Under the pieces are notes generated by a model that saw only the letters and a program-made list of their open reading frames with translations, did not search any database and had not been told where the DNA came from. Shown in pieces: positions 54,581 through 63,082 of a stretch of 64,000 nucleotides of DNA. This DNA is from Stenotrophomonas sp. ATCM1_4. GTDB lineage: Bacteria > Pseudomonadota > Gammaproteobacteria > Xanthomonadales > Xanthomonadaceae. Positions within the stretch are counted from its first letter, which is position 1. Every line of letters starts with the position of its first letter. The position numbers were made by a program, and so were the translations under genes. Location of the stretch: positions 2,868,028 through 2,932,027 of the forward strand of contig NZ_QPFB01000001.1 of the NCBI RefSeq assembly GCF_004348115.1, in the 5' to 3' direction.

Positions 54581-55683
54581 CGCAGCACCTCGTCCAGCAA
54601 CTGCAGCACGCGCTGCTGGTAGTGCGCCGGCGCATAGCGCGCCGCCGCGGCCTGCAGCACGGCAACGCTTTCCTCCGCGCGCCGGCCGGTGGCCGCATCC
54701 CGCAATGCTTCGCGCAGCGCGTCGGCATCGCGGGGGTCGAAACGCAACGCCTGGCGCGGGGTGATTTCATCCAGCGCGCTGCCGGTGGCCACCGCCACCG
54801 GGGTGCCACAGGCCAGCGCCTCGATCACCGGCAGGCCGAAGCCCTCGGCGGTGGCCGGGTGCCACAACCGTTCGGCGTCGTGATACAGCCGCGACAACGC
54901 GGCATCGCTCAGGCCACTGCGCCAGTGCAGGCCCGGCAGGTCGGCCAACCATTCCGGCACGTCGCCCGGATCGCCCACCAGCACCAGGTCCGGCAGCAGC
55001 AGGCCGCCGTCACGCAGGGCCTGCCAGTGTTCGAGCAGGAAGGGAATGTTCTTGCGGGGCTCGCGGGTGCCCACCACAAGCCAGTAACGGCGCGGCAGGG
55101 TCGGGTCACGCAGGGGGTCCGGCGTGGCCAGTGCAGCCACCGCATTGGGCAACACCGCGAGCTTGCCGGCGCTGCGCGGGAACAGCCGCGCCGCCTGCCC
55201 CGCGCTGTACTGCGACGGCGTCCAGATCGCGTCGGCCGCGCGCAGCGCGTGGCCGATCAGCGTCCTGTCCATCGTGCCGTACACCCGCCCATGCAACCAG
55301 CTGGCATGCCGCCCGGCCAGGGTCAGCTGGAACAGGTCGTGCAGCAGCTGCACCTGGTGCTTGAGCCCGCGCGGACGCGGCCACGGCAGGCCGCTGTTGG
55401 CGGTGGCGATGTACAGGTCGATGCCCTGCCCGGCCAGCGCCTTGGGCAGGAAGCCGATCTCGAACGCCAGCCGCGCCTGCGGCCGGTGCAGGCCCGCGGC
55501 CGGGACGTCCTGCGCCGGACAGCAGGCGATCGCGCGGTGCGGATGCTGCAGCGGTGCCATGCTGAAACGCACCAGCTCGCCACGACCGCTTGCCAGCAGG
55601 GCCTGCTCCAGCGCCAGCACCTGGCGGGCGATGCCCGAGTACGGCGCGGCGGTCACCGGGCGGTAGTCGATGCCTATGCGCAT
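54577..55683 (-). CDS. GT4-family glycosyltransferase A
   Basis: The 368-residue product has GT-B fold features: MRIGIDYRPVTAAPYSGIA at the N-terminus and, in the C-terminal domain, VVGTREPRKNIPFLLEHWQ, LWHPATAEGFGLPVIEALAC with the E-x7-E motif. It probably transfers a hexose to the growing lipid-linked repeat unit; donor and linkage cannot be told. The start MRIGIDYRP is chosen because the stop of the upstream GT4 gene lies 10 nt inside it; longer in-frame reading runs through that gene. Confidence 0.9.
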   Translation of the reverse strand: MRIGIDYRPVTAAPYSGIARQVLALEQALLASGRGELVRFSMAPLQHPHRAIACCPAQDVPAAGLHRPQARLAFEIGFLPKALAGQGIDLYIATANSGLPWPRPRGLKHQVQLLHDLFQLTLAGRHASWLHGRVYGTMDRTLIGHALRAADAIWTPSQYSAGQAARLFPRSAGKLAVLPNAVAALATPDPLRDPTLPRRYWLVVGTREPRKNIPFLLEHWQALRDGGLLLPDLVLVGDPGDVPEWLADLPGLHWRSGLSDAALSRLYHDAERLWHPATAEGFGLPVIEALACGTPVAVATGSALDEITPRQALRFDPRDADALREALRDAATGRRAEESVAVLQAAAARYAPAHYQQRVLQLLDEVLR

Positions 55684-56876
55684 GTCAGCTCCGCGTAGAC
55701 AGCTTCGAGCTGGTCGGCCGAGCGGCTCCAGTCGTGGTGCTGGCGCACGTAGTCGCGCCCGGCCTCGCCCAGCGCATGTGCCTGGGCAGGATCCTCCAGC
55801 AGCTGCCGCAGCGCCGCCACCAGCGCGTCGGCCTGCGCGCCACCGGCGTAATGCACACCCGGCTGCACGGCCAGACCCGACACCGCCTGCGGCGTGGCCA
55901 CCAGCGGCAGCCCGGCGGCCATCGCCTCCAGCACCTTCAGCTTGGACCCGCCGCCATCGCGCAACGCGGCCAAAAACACGCTGCTCTGTGCCTGCACGCC
56001 CTGCAGTCGCGGCACGAAGCCGCGCCACTCGATGCGCGGGTCGGTCCAGCGCCCGGCCCACTGCGTCGGCAATGCGTGCCCGCACAGGCACAGGCGCACG
56101 TCCGGCGAATGCTTCCAGAGCGCGGGCATGATCACGTCCAGCATCCACTCCACCGCATCGATGTTGGGCGCGTACTCGAAGTTGCCGATGAACAACACGC
56201 GACGTTGCCCTGGATCAGGCACCACGTCGGCGAATGCCGCGGTGTCGGTGCCGTTGACCACCACCGCCACCGGTTGCCGGCTGTACGGTGCGAACACCTT
56301 CGCATCCTCGCCGGTCAAGGCGATCACCTTGCGCGCGGCCGACAGCACCTGCCGCTCCCAGCGCTGGTAGCGCCCGCGGTCGAGCCCGGCCAGGGGCCGC
56401 AGCACCGCCGGCAGGCGACTGTAGGTCACCTCGGCTAGCGTGGATTCCACGTTGTGCTCGCTGACGATGAAGTCACGCTGGTGGCGGCGCAGCGGCGCGC
56501 GGCACGGTTCGTACATGTAGGAGTGTTCCAGCTGCACCACGTCCCACGGCTCGGCCAGCAGGCGGTCCAGTGCCCGCGCGAAGGCCGGTGCATGGCCGTT
56601 GACCGAGGCCAGCAACGGCACCGGCGACAACAGCGCCGCCGTCAGGGTGCGAACGGATTTCAGCGGGCGTCGCTCCAGCACCACCAGCCGCTCCAGCAGG
56701 GGTTCCAGCTGCTCGCGCGCCTGGCGGTCCAGCGGCGCCTTGCTCTGCACCAGCAATGTGATGCGGTGGCCGCGGGCGGCCAGGCAACGCAGCAGGTGGT
56801 ACTGGCGCAGCTTGCCACCGCTGGTGGTCGGCCACGGCAGGTACGGCATCACCCAGAGCAGGCGCAGCGGTCGCAT
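55674..56876 (-). CDS. GT4-family glycosyltransferase B
   Basis: The 400-residue product has LWVMPYLPWPTTSGGKLRQY at its start (a common N-domain loop of sugar transferases that open at the donor cleft) and RVLFIGNFEYAPNIDAVEWM and SKLKVLEAMAAGLPLVATPQ in the C-domain, where EAMAAG.P is the E-x7-E-type donor site. Its start overlaps the preceding gene's stop by 1 nt (TGATG). Role is to add one sugar to the repeat unit; specificity is unknown. Confidence 0.9.
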   Translation of the reverse strand: MRPLRLLWVMPYLPWPTTSGGKLRQYHLLRCLAARGHRITLLVQSKAPLDRQAREQLEPLLERLVVLERRPLKSVRTLTAALLSPVPLLASVNGHAPAFARALDRLLAEPWDVVQLEHSYMYEPCRAPLRRHQRDFIVSEHNVESTLAEVTYSRLPAVLRPLAGLDRGRYQRWERQVLSAARKVIALTGEDAKVFAPYSRQPVAVVVNGTDTAAFADVVPDPGQRRVLFIGNFEYAPNIDAVEWMLDVIMPALWKHSPDVRLCLCGHALPTQWAGRWTDPRIEWRGFVPRLQGVQAQSSVFLAALRDGGGSKLKVLEAMAAGLPLVATPQAVSGLAVQPGVHYAGGAQADALVAALRQLLEDPAQAHALGEAGRDYVRQHHDWSRSADQLEAVYAELTCA

Positions 56877-58234
56877 CACCACTCCAGGATCGACAGCGTG
56901 GTGCCGACCGGCACGGCCAGGCTGCCGGCGTCGGCCTGCAATGCCCGCACGCCACCGCCCAGGACATCGTGCAGCTGTGCATGCTCCACGCCGCGCAGCT
57001 GCAGCTGGCCGGGCGCGTCGGCCCAGAAGAACCACAGGCGACGGCCATCCTCGCGTTGCCAGGCGATGCTGACCAACCCCGGCGGCACCGTGGCCAGCGT
57101 CGGCGCCGTGCCCGGCGTGATGCGGGGGCCGGTCAGGCGCAGCATGCGCTGCACGGCGGCGTAGACGGGCTTGGGCTGGGCGCGTTCGTCCAGCAGGCCG
57201 TAGCGACGGTCACGCGCGCCGGCGCGGCTGTCCAGGTCGCTCAATGCGAACAGGAACACCTTGTCGTAGTCCAGCGCACTCATCAGCGCCAGCCGGCGGG
57301 TGACGTAGTCGGCCTGGCCCTGCACGCCGATGATCGGCTGCTCTTCCTTGGGACCGTCGTAGCTCGACCAGCCCCACTCGTCGGCCCAGATGGCGTGTGC
57401 GCCGGCCGCACGCAGCGCGGCGTTGCCCTGCTGCGCACGCAGGATGAAGTCCATCGCCTTCGGGTCGTCGCCCTCCGGGTACAGCGAATACGGGTGATAG
57501 GCGGTGATCACGTCCAGCGAATACAGGCCGCCTTTGGCCAACTCCTCCACCATCAGGCCACCGCCACGGGTCGGCATCTGGCTGAAGTAACCCATGCCGC
57601 CGAGCACGACCTGGCGGCCCGGCGCACCGGTGCGCATCGCGTTGACGGAGGTCAGCAGCAACCGGCCATAGGCCGCCGGGTCCTCGCGCGGACGCCAGAA
57701 CGCCGGCAGGTTGGGTTCGTTCCAGACCTGCCAGGCGTCGACCTGTGGGTAGCGCTGGGCCAGCAGCACCAGTGCCTTGGCGTACAGCGCCGGATCCTTG
57801 GGCGGGTACTGGTCCGGATGCGGGCTGCCGGCCGGGGCCGAGGTCGCATGCGGCGCCGAACCCACCAGGTACACCTCGGCCTTCAGGCCACGGCGCTGGA
57901 TCTCGGCCATCAACGGATCCAGCACGTCCCAGCGGAACACGCCTTCGCGCGGCTCGATGGTGTCCCAGTGCAGGTCCACGCGTACCCATTGCAGGCCCAA
58001 CGCCTGCAGCTGGTCCATCTGCTGCCGGTAACGCGCCGGTTCGAACCAGAGGAAATGCGCGTTCACGCCCAGGAAATCGCGCCACTCCACCGCGCGCGGC
58101 GGCACCAGCTCCATCGCCGGGCGTTCGCCCTTGGCACAGGCACTGACCCCGCCGAGCAGGGCCGCCAGCGCCACCAGCAGCAGCGCCGCGCGCCGCCACC
58201 ACCGCTTCGCGGGACGGGCAGTTGCAAGGTTCAT
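56876..58234 (-). CDS. PslG-like glycoside hydrolase lipoprotein in the EPS operon
   Basis: The 452-residue product looks like a clan-A TIM-barrel hydrolase of the GH39/GH5 group. The acid/base glutamate is likely Glu173 in WQVWNEPN and the nucleophile Glu286 in WADEWGW, with VRVDLHWDTIEPREGVF, the early strand. A lipoprotein signal (LAALLGGVSAC, Cys33) places it in the envelope. Pseudomonas PslG, a GH39 enzyme in the Psl operon, is the closest known parallel; it trims or releases the polymer. The gene overlaps both neighbours (ATGA and TGATG), so it is part of the operon. Confidence 0.85.
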   Translation of the reverse strand: MNLATARPAKRWWRRAALLLVALAALLGGVSACAKGERPAMELVPPRAVEWRDFLGVNAHFLWFEPARYRQQMDQLQALGLQWVRVDLHWDTIEPREGVFRWDVLDPLMAEIQRRGLKAEVYLVGSAPHATSAPAGSPHPDQYPPKDPALYAKALVLLAQRYPQVDAWQVWNEPNLPAFWRPREDPAAYGRLLLTSVNAMRTGAPGRQVVLGGMGYFSQMPTRGGGLMVEELAKGGLYSLDVITAYHPYSLYPEGDDPKAMDFILRAQQGNAALRAAGAHAIWADEWGWSSYDGPKEEQPIIGVQGQADYVTRRLALMSALDYDKVFLFALSDLDSRAGARDRRYGLLDERAQPKPVYAAVQRMLRLTGPRITPGTAPTLATVPPGLVSIAWQREDGRRLWFFWADAPGQLQLRGVEHAQLHDVLGGGVRALQADAGSLAVPVGTTLSILEW

Positions 58235-59394
58235 CGTCCACTCTCCTGCAACGAGGCGAACAGCGCCGCGAACTGCGCGGCGATACGCGGCCATTGCCGT
58301 TGTTGTCCCAGCGCCGCGGCACCGGCGGCCCAGGCCGTGGCCTGTGCCGGCGCATCGACCAGCGCGATGATCCGCCCGGCCAGCGCGGTGGGGTCGCCCT
58401 GCGCGAACACCACGCCGTTGCCGTGCGACACCTCCTCGGCGAAGGCACGCGCATCGGAGGCGATCACGCCCCGGCCGCAGGCATTGGCCCAGGACAGGGC
58501 ACCACTGGTGCCACGCATGCGCCCGAGCAGGGCCAGCTTCTTCGAATCGCGATAGGGCAGCAGCATCACGTGGTGGTCCTGCACGCAGGACACGATCTGC
58601 GCGGCGGGCAGGTCCAGCCGCCACTGGATCCAGTCACCGACGCCCAGCCGCTGCGCACGCTCGCGCAGTTCGGCCACATAGTCCCCGCGGCTGCCGAAGG
58701 CCAGCTCCGGCGCGCTGCCGCCGGCCATGGTCAGGCGCACCGCGGCCTCCGGCCGTTGCCGGCGCACCAGCGCCAGGGCATCGAGCAGGTCCTCGATGCC
58801 CTTGCCCGGGTAGATGAAACCGAAGTACAGCAGCTGCAGCGGCGTCGCCTCCGGCAACGGCTGCGGCGCGAACACGCCATTGCCGTGCGCGATGAAATGC
58901 ACCTTGTCCGCGGCTAGCTGCATGCGTTCGGCCAGCACCTGTCCGCCGGTGCGGGTCAGCGCGACCATGGCATCGAGCTGGCGCGCCAACGCGCGTTCGC
59001 GCGCCAGCATGCGGCGGTCCTGCGACAGCGCCAGCAGCTGCGGCAACGGCCGCGGTGCGGCGGCCAGCCAGCGCCCCAGCCCGTGCGGCGGGCTGGGCGA
59101 ACGCCAGACCAGGCGTTCCGGGTCATGCACGGTCGCGCTCAGTGGCAGCCGCGGGAAGCGTGCGCGCAATTGCTCCAGCGCCACGAACTCCGGCCCGCGG
59201 CCACCGCCCAGTTCGGCGTGCACCCCGTCGATGCCCTGCCAGAAGCCGGCATCGGCGGTGTCCCATTGCCCCTGCCGCTGCGGCGGCACCACCACCTCCA
59301 CGCCGGCGCCGCGCACGGCCGTCATCCATGCCTGTGCATAGTCGGCGATGCCGTTCTGCAACGGCGGCAACGGCGCGAGCAGGGCAAGCCGCAC
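58231..59394 (-). CDS. GT4-family glycosyltransferase C
   Basis: The 387-residue product starts at a GTG immediately after the copolymerase stop and has MRLALLAPLPPLQNGIADYA at the N-terminus, then LLYFGFIYPGKGIEDLLDAL and VMLLPYRDSKKLALLGRMRG with a nucleotide-sugar site in the C-domain. The E-x7-E motif is less regular than in the other two GT4 enzymes. It probably adds one residue of the repeat unit. Start choice rests on adjacency: no gap and no other start with a better fit. Confidence 0.87.
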   Translation of the reverse strand: MRLALLAPLPPLQNGIADYAQAWMTAVRGAGVEVVVPPQRQGQWDTADAGFWQGIDGVHAELGGGRGPEFVALEQLRARFPRLPLSATVHDPERLVWRSPSPPHGLGRWLAAAPRPLPQLLALSQDRRMLARERALARQLDAMVALTRTGGQVLAERMQLAADKVHFIAHGNGVFAPQPLPEATPLQLLYFGFIYPGKGIEDLLDALALVRRQRPEAAVRLTMAGGSAPELAFGSRGDYVAELRERAQRLGVGDWIQWRLDLPAAQIVSCVQDHHVMLLPYRDSKKLALLGRMRGTSGALSWANACGRGVIASDARAFAEEVSHGNGVVFAQGDPTALAGRIIALVDAPAQATAWAAGAAALGQQRQWPRIAAQFAALFASLQESGR

Positions 59395-61377
59395 TCAGTA
59401 CGCCCCGAGCCAACGGCTGATCGGCTTCCAGTAACGCGGCGGGATCTCGAACACGCGGCGGTTCAGCACCACGCCATCGACATGACCCAGCGCGTCGCGC
59501 AGCAACGCGATCGCGTTCTCCACCGCCGGTACCGTGGTGCTGCGGGTCTTCACCACCAGCACGATGCGGTCGCAGCCGCGCAGCTGGATCAGCGCGTTCT
59601 CGTCGCTGACCGGCGGTGCCTGCACCAGCACCACCTCGCCGGGGCCGGCCGGCAGCTGGCCATCGCGCACGCTGTAGCCCTGCTGGCGCAGCACGATGGC
59701 CAGGCGCGAGGCGATGAAGCTCACGCCTTCGCCACTGCGGCTGGACGTGAGGCCCACCGACAGCCCCTGCGCGGCGATCTGCTCCAGCGGCAGCCGGCAA
59801 TAGATGCGGTACAGCGCGGCACGCAGCGGCTGCGAGCCGTCCACGTCGTGCAGGATCTCCGGCACCGTCGCCAGCAAGGGCACGCCCAGGGTCTTCTCCA
59901 GGCGGCCGCCGTCATGGATGCGCTGGTCCATCAGGTACAGCAGGAACACCACCACCAGCGCCACCGCGAACGCCACCGGGATCGACAGCAGCAGCATCAG
60001 CATGCTCTTGGGGAACACGCGCGACGGGGTGAAGCTGGACTGCCCGACCAGCGCCACGTTGCTCAACCGGGCACGGTTGAGGTCGCGGATCACGCGTGCG
60101 CGCAGCAGGTAGTCCGAGTACTGGGCAAAGGTCTTCTCCGCCGAGGACAGCTCCAGGCTCAGCCGCGACAGCGACGGCTCGGCCGACATCACTTCCTCGC
60201 GCTCGCCCTGCAGCTGCTTGATCTGGCTGTCGATCTCGGCGACGTTGGCATCGATCTTGGCCACGTTGAGGCGCGCGTCCTGCATGTCCTGGCGCAGGCG
60301 CGCACCCAGCGCGTTCGGCGCGACGTTGCGCGAGCGCACCACGTTGCCGTCCACGCCGTTGATCTCCGCTTCCAGCGCGGCGATGCTCTCGTCCAGCGCA
60401 CGCACCGGCGGCGCGCCTTCCTTGAAGTTGCGCAACAGGTCCAGTCGTTGCTGCTTGAGCCCGTTCAACTTCAGCTTCAGGTCCTCGCGCTCCGGATTGA
60501 GGCTGATCTCGCGCTCGGTCACCACTTCACCGGCCACCGCCGGCAGCTGCCGGCCGGCCGAGCCAAGGATGCCCACCAGTGCCTCGCGCTCGGCCTGCAG
60601 CTCGCGGCGCTGGCGGTACAGCTTCTGCAGCTGGTCGGTGACGTCCTCGATGCGCTGCTCCACGCTGGTGGCGTCGATCACCCGCAACTGCTCGCGCAGC
60701 TGGCGCTTGAGCGCGATGATGCTGTCGTTGAGCTCGCGGTTCTGCTCTTCGTAGAAATTGAACAACGCCTCGCCGCCGGCAGCCTTGGCGCGCTCGTCGA
60801 AGTAGGCGTCCACCCAGGCACGGGAAATGCCCTGGGCCACGTGCGGGTCGTTCCAGCTGACCCGCATCTCCATCACGTTGGAGCCGGGGTCGTGGCTGAC
60901 CTGCAGCTTCTTGGCCAGGCGTGCGGCCAGCCGGTCCGCCACCGGCGCCTCGTCCATCAGGCCGATGCCGACCAGCACGTTGCGCAGCATCTCCTTGCAC
61001 CAGGACAGCGCCTGGCCCATGCGGAACTTGAACAGGGCCCAGCCCCCCTTCGGCGGCACCGAGGACATCGCCAGGTAGGTCTGCGCCACCTTCAGCATCA
61101 CCGGCGCGCTGGTGGCCATCTTCTCCTCGTCCAGCAGCGGGTCGCGCTGCGGGCTCTGCTGCACGAAGCCGGCGTCCGGGCCCGGTTGCACCGGCAGCTG
61201 CACGCTGGCGCTCTCGGTCGGCTTGACCAGCAGGCGGGCATCGGAGACGTAGCGGTTGGGCAGCAGGAACGCGCCCAGGATCACCACGGCCAGGGTCGCC
61301 AGCAGGGCGAGCTTGAACTCCCTGCCGAAGATGAAGAGCAGGCGCAGTGCGTCGCGCAGGCTACGGATCTCGATCAC
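59395..61377 (-). CDS. Wzc/GumC-like polysaccharide copolymerase with degenerate kinase domain
   Basis: The 660-residue product controls chain length and export in Wzx/Wzy systems. It has two membrane segments (about residues 21-40 and 430-450) with a long periplasmic coiled-coil region rich in Glu/Gln/Arg, and the PCP signature PKSMLMLLLSIPVAFAV before the second one. The C-terminal domain aligns with the BY-kinase start (VGLTSSRSGEGVSF) but the Walker A lysine is replaced by valine, the following LLIDAD-type strand is missing and there is no tyrosine cluster. It is thus predicted to be kinase-dead, like GumC. It overlaps the OPX gene by 4 nt. Confidence 0.9.
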   Translation of the reverse strand: MIEIRSLRDALRLLFIFGREFKLALLATLAVVILGAFLLPNRYVSDARLLVKPTESASVQLPVQPGPDAGFVQQSPQRDPLLDEEKMATSAPVMLKVAQTYLAMSSVPPKGGWALFKFRMGQALSWCKEMLRNVLVGIGLMDEAPVADRLAARLAKKLQVSHDPGSNVMEMRVSWNDPHVAQGISRAWVDAYFDERAKAAGGEALFNFYEEQNRELNDSIIALKRQLREQLRVIDATSVEQRIEDVTDQLQKLYRQRRELQAEREALVGILGSAGRQLPAVAGEVVTEREISLNPEREDLKLKLNGLKQQRLDLLRNFKEGAPPVRALDESIAALEAEINGVDGNVVRSRNVAPNALGARLRQDMQDARLNVAKIDANVAEIDSQIKQLQGEREEVMSAEPSLSRLSLELSSAEKTFAQYSDYLLRARVIRDLNRARLSNVALVGQSSFTPSRVFPKSMLMLLLSIPVAFAVALVVVFLLYLMDQRIHDGGRLEKTLGVPLLATVPEILHDVDGSQPLRAALYRIYCRLPLEQIAAQGLSVGLTSSRSGEGVSFIASRLAIVLRQQGYSVRDGQLPAGPGEVVLVQAPPVSDENALIQLRGCDRIVLVVKTRSTTVPAVENAIALLRDALGHVDGVVLNRRVFEIPPRYWKPISRWLGAY

Positions 61378-62159
61378 GGGACGCTCCCGTCGGGGGTGTT
61401 GATCTTGTAGGAAGGTTCGTTGATCTGGTAATTCGCCGACGCGCCGAAACCGCGGAACATCAGCAGCTGGCCGACGTACATGTCCACGCGCTGGATCGCA
61501 TTGCCGATGCGCGAGCTGGGCACGAACACCAGGTCGCCGCGCTGCAGCCCGATGCTGCGGCTGCCATTGGTGCCGGCGCCCAGCAGCGCCGCATAGTCGA
61601 AGAAGTACACCTGCTGCACGCCCTGCTCGTCCTGGCGCACCAGCGCCACGTGGCGGCTGTCGGCGGTGGGCAGCACGCCGCCGGTGGCGGTGATGGCCTG
61701 GGCGACATTGACCGTCGAGCCCAGGTCGAACACGCCCGGGTTGCGCACCGCGCCGCCCACGTAGACGCGGCTGCCGGGCGCCTCGGCGATGTTCACGGTC
61801 ACCTTCGGCTCGCGGTAGATCGCATCCAGCCGCCGAGTGATCTCATCGCCCACGTCCTCCGGAGTGCGGCCACCGGCCTTGACCGTGCCGATGAACGGAT
61901 AGGCGATCATCCCGTCCGGACGCACCCGGTACAGCGTGGCCTCGTCCTTCTCGGCCGGGGTCTGCGCATCGCGCACGATCCGCAGCACGTCGCCGGTGTA
62001 GACCCGCAGCACCGGCGCCGGCAACTGCTCGGGGCTGAAGTTGGTGATCTGGCCCTGCTCGATCACCTTGCCCGAAGGCAGCTTGACGACGTTGGGCATC
62101 GCGCACGCCGTGCACAGCATCGCCAACAACGCCATCACCATCACTCTGCTCGTATTCAC
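61374..62159 (-). CDS. Polysaccharide export protein (OPX/Wza-like lipoprotein)
   Basis: The 261-residue product starts at a GTG with GGAGG 5 nt upstream and overlaps the rhamnosyltransferase stop by GTGA. A lipoprotein signal (VMALLAMLCTAC) precedes the Poly_export domain (LPAPVLRVYTGDVLRIVRDA, LYRVRPDGMIAYPFIGTVKA) and one or two SLBB domains (RVYVGGAVRNPGVFDLGS). At this size it is closer to the short GumB type than to full-length Wza. It forms the outer-membrane exit with the copolymerase. Confidence 0.9.
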   Translation of the reverse strand: MNTSRVMVMALLAMLCTACAMPNVVKLPSGKVIEQGQITNFSPEQLPAPVLRVYTGDVLRIVRDAQTPAEKDEATLYRVRPDGMIAYPFIGTVKAGGRTPEDVGDEITRRLDAIYREPKVTVNIAEAPGSRVYVGGAVRNPGVFDLGSTVNVAQAITATGGVLPTADSRHVALVRQDEQGVQQVYFFDYAALLGAGTNGSRSIGLQRGDLVFVPSSRIGNAIQRVDMYVGQLLMFRGFGASANYQINEPSYKINTPDGSVP

Positions 62160-63082
62160 TGCTGCCTCCAGTAACCGGGGAACATGCTGACCCTGCGCTT
62201 GACCGCCAATGGCAGCCTGCGTTCCAGGTGCCCCAATCGATAACCCAACAGTTTCGCGGCACTGCGTAACAGTGCGCCGGGAACCCGCATCCACTGCCGC
62301 TCGCGCCGCAGCGCGGCCAGCTCCGACCTGACGAAGCGCCCACCCTCGCCGCCGGCGCGCCCGAAGCGCTCGGCGATCCAGCGCTCGCGCGAATAGAACA
62401 CGCCGATGTCGAAGTAGCGGCGGAACTCCTCGGCGATGGAGTAGTCGTGCGAATGCCAGGCCTGCGCGTCGGCGACGTAGTTCACCGCATAGCCATCCAG
62501 CAGCATGCGCCCGGCCACGTGCGCGTCCTCGCTGCCGATCACGTCCTGCGGAAAGCCGCCCACCGCGACGAGCGCGTCCATGCGGTAGGCGCAGAACGCA
62601 TCGGAGGTGAAGCAGGTCTTGATGCCCAGCTCGCCGGCATCGGCCAGGCGCTTGATGCGCCCCTGCGCCGGGTAGTTGAACGCCCTTGCATGCCGCGCCA
62701 GCACCCCGGCCTCCGGATGCGGCAGCTGGCGCCCGTAGGCCACGCCGATGTCATCGGCGGCATACAGGCCGGCGACCAGCCTGGCCAACGCATCCGGCGG
62801 CACCGGGATCGCGTCCTGGGTCATGTAGATCAGCACGTCGGCGTCGACCAGCGTGGACGCCCAGCCGCGCGTACCACCGTGATTGAAGGTGGCCGCGTCG
62901 ATCTCCACCACGCGTGCGCCGAACGCACGCCAGCGCGCCACGCTCTGGTCGCGCGAGGCGCTGTCGATGACCAGGATCTCGTCCGGCTGCAGGCTCTGTG
63001 CCTGCAGCGCCGGCAACATGCGCTCCAGGAACGGCTCGCCGTTGCGCACCGGGATCACCAGCACCACGCGCCGGGCGGCCAT
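62156..63082 (-). CDS. GT2-family glycosyltransferase, rhamnosyltransferase-like
   Basis: The 308-residue product has a GT-A fold: VVLVIPVRNGEPFLERMLPA, ILVIDSASRDQSVARW and the DxD-like YMTQDAIPVP, with FNHGGTRGWAST, a motif often seen in RfbF-type rhamnosyltransferases. A C-terminal helix (RKEAEEFRRYFDIGVFYSRE-like) follows. It is the first gene after the priming transferase, so it may add the second sugar. dTDP-rhamnose as donor is only inferred from the family. Confidence 0.85.
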   Translation of the reverse strand: MAARRVVLVIPVRNGEPFLERMLPALQAQSLQPDEILVIDSASRDQSVARWRAFGARVVEIDAATFNHGGTRGWASTLVDADVLIYMTQDAIPVPPDALARLVAGLYAADDIGVAYGRQLPHPEAGVLARHARAFNYPAQGRIKRLADAGELGIKTCFTSDAFCAYRMDALVAVGGFPQDVIGSEDAHVAGRMLLDGYAVNYVADAQAWHSHDYSIAEEFRRYFDIGVFYSRERWIAERFGRAGGEGGRFVRSELAALRRERQWMRVPGALLRSAAKLLGYRLGHLERRLPLAVKRRVSMFPGYWRQQ

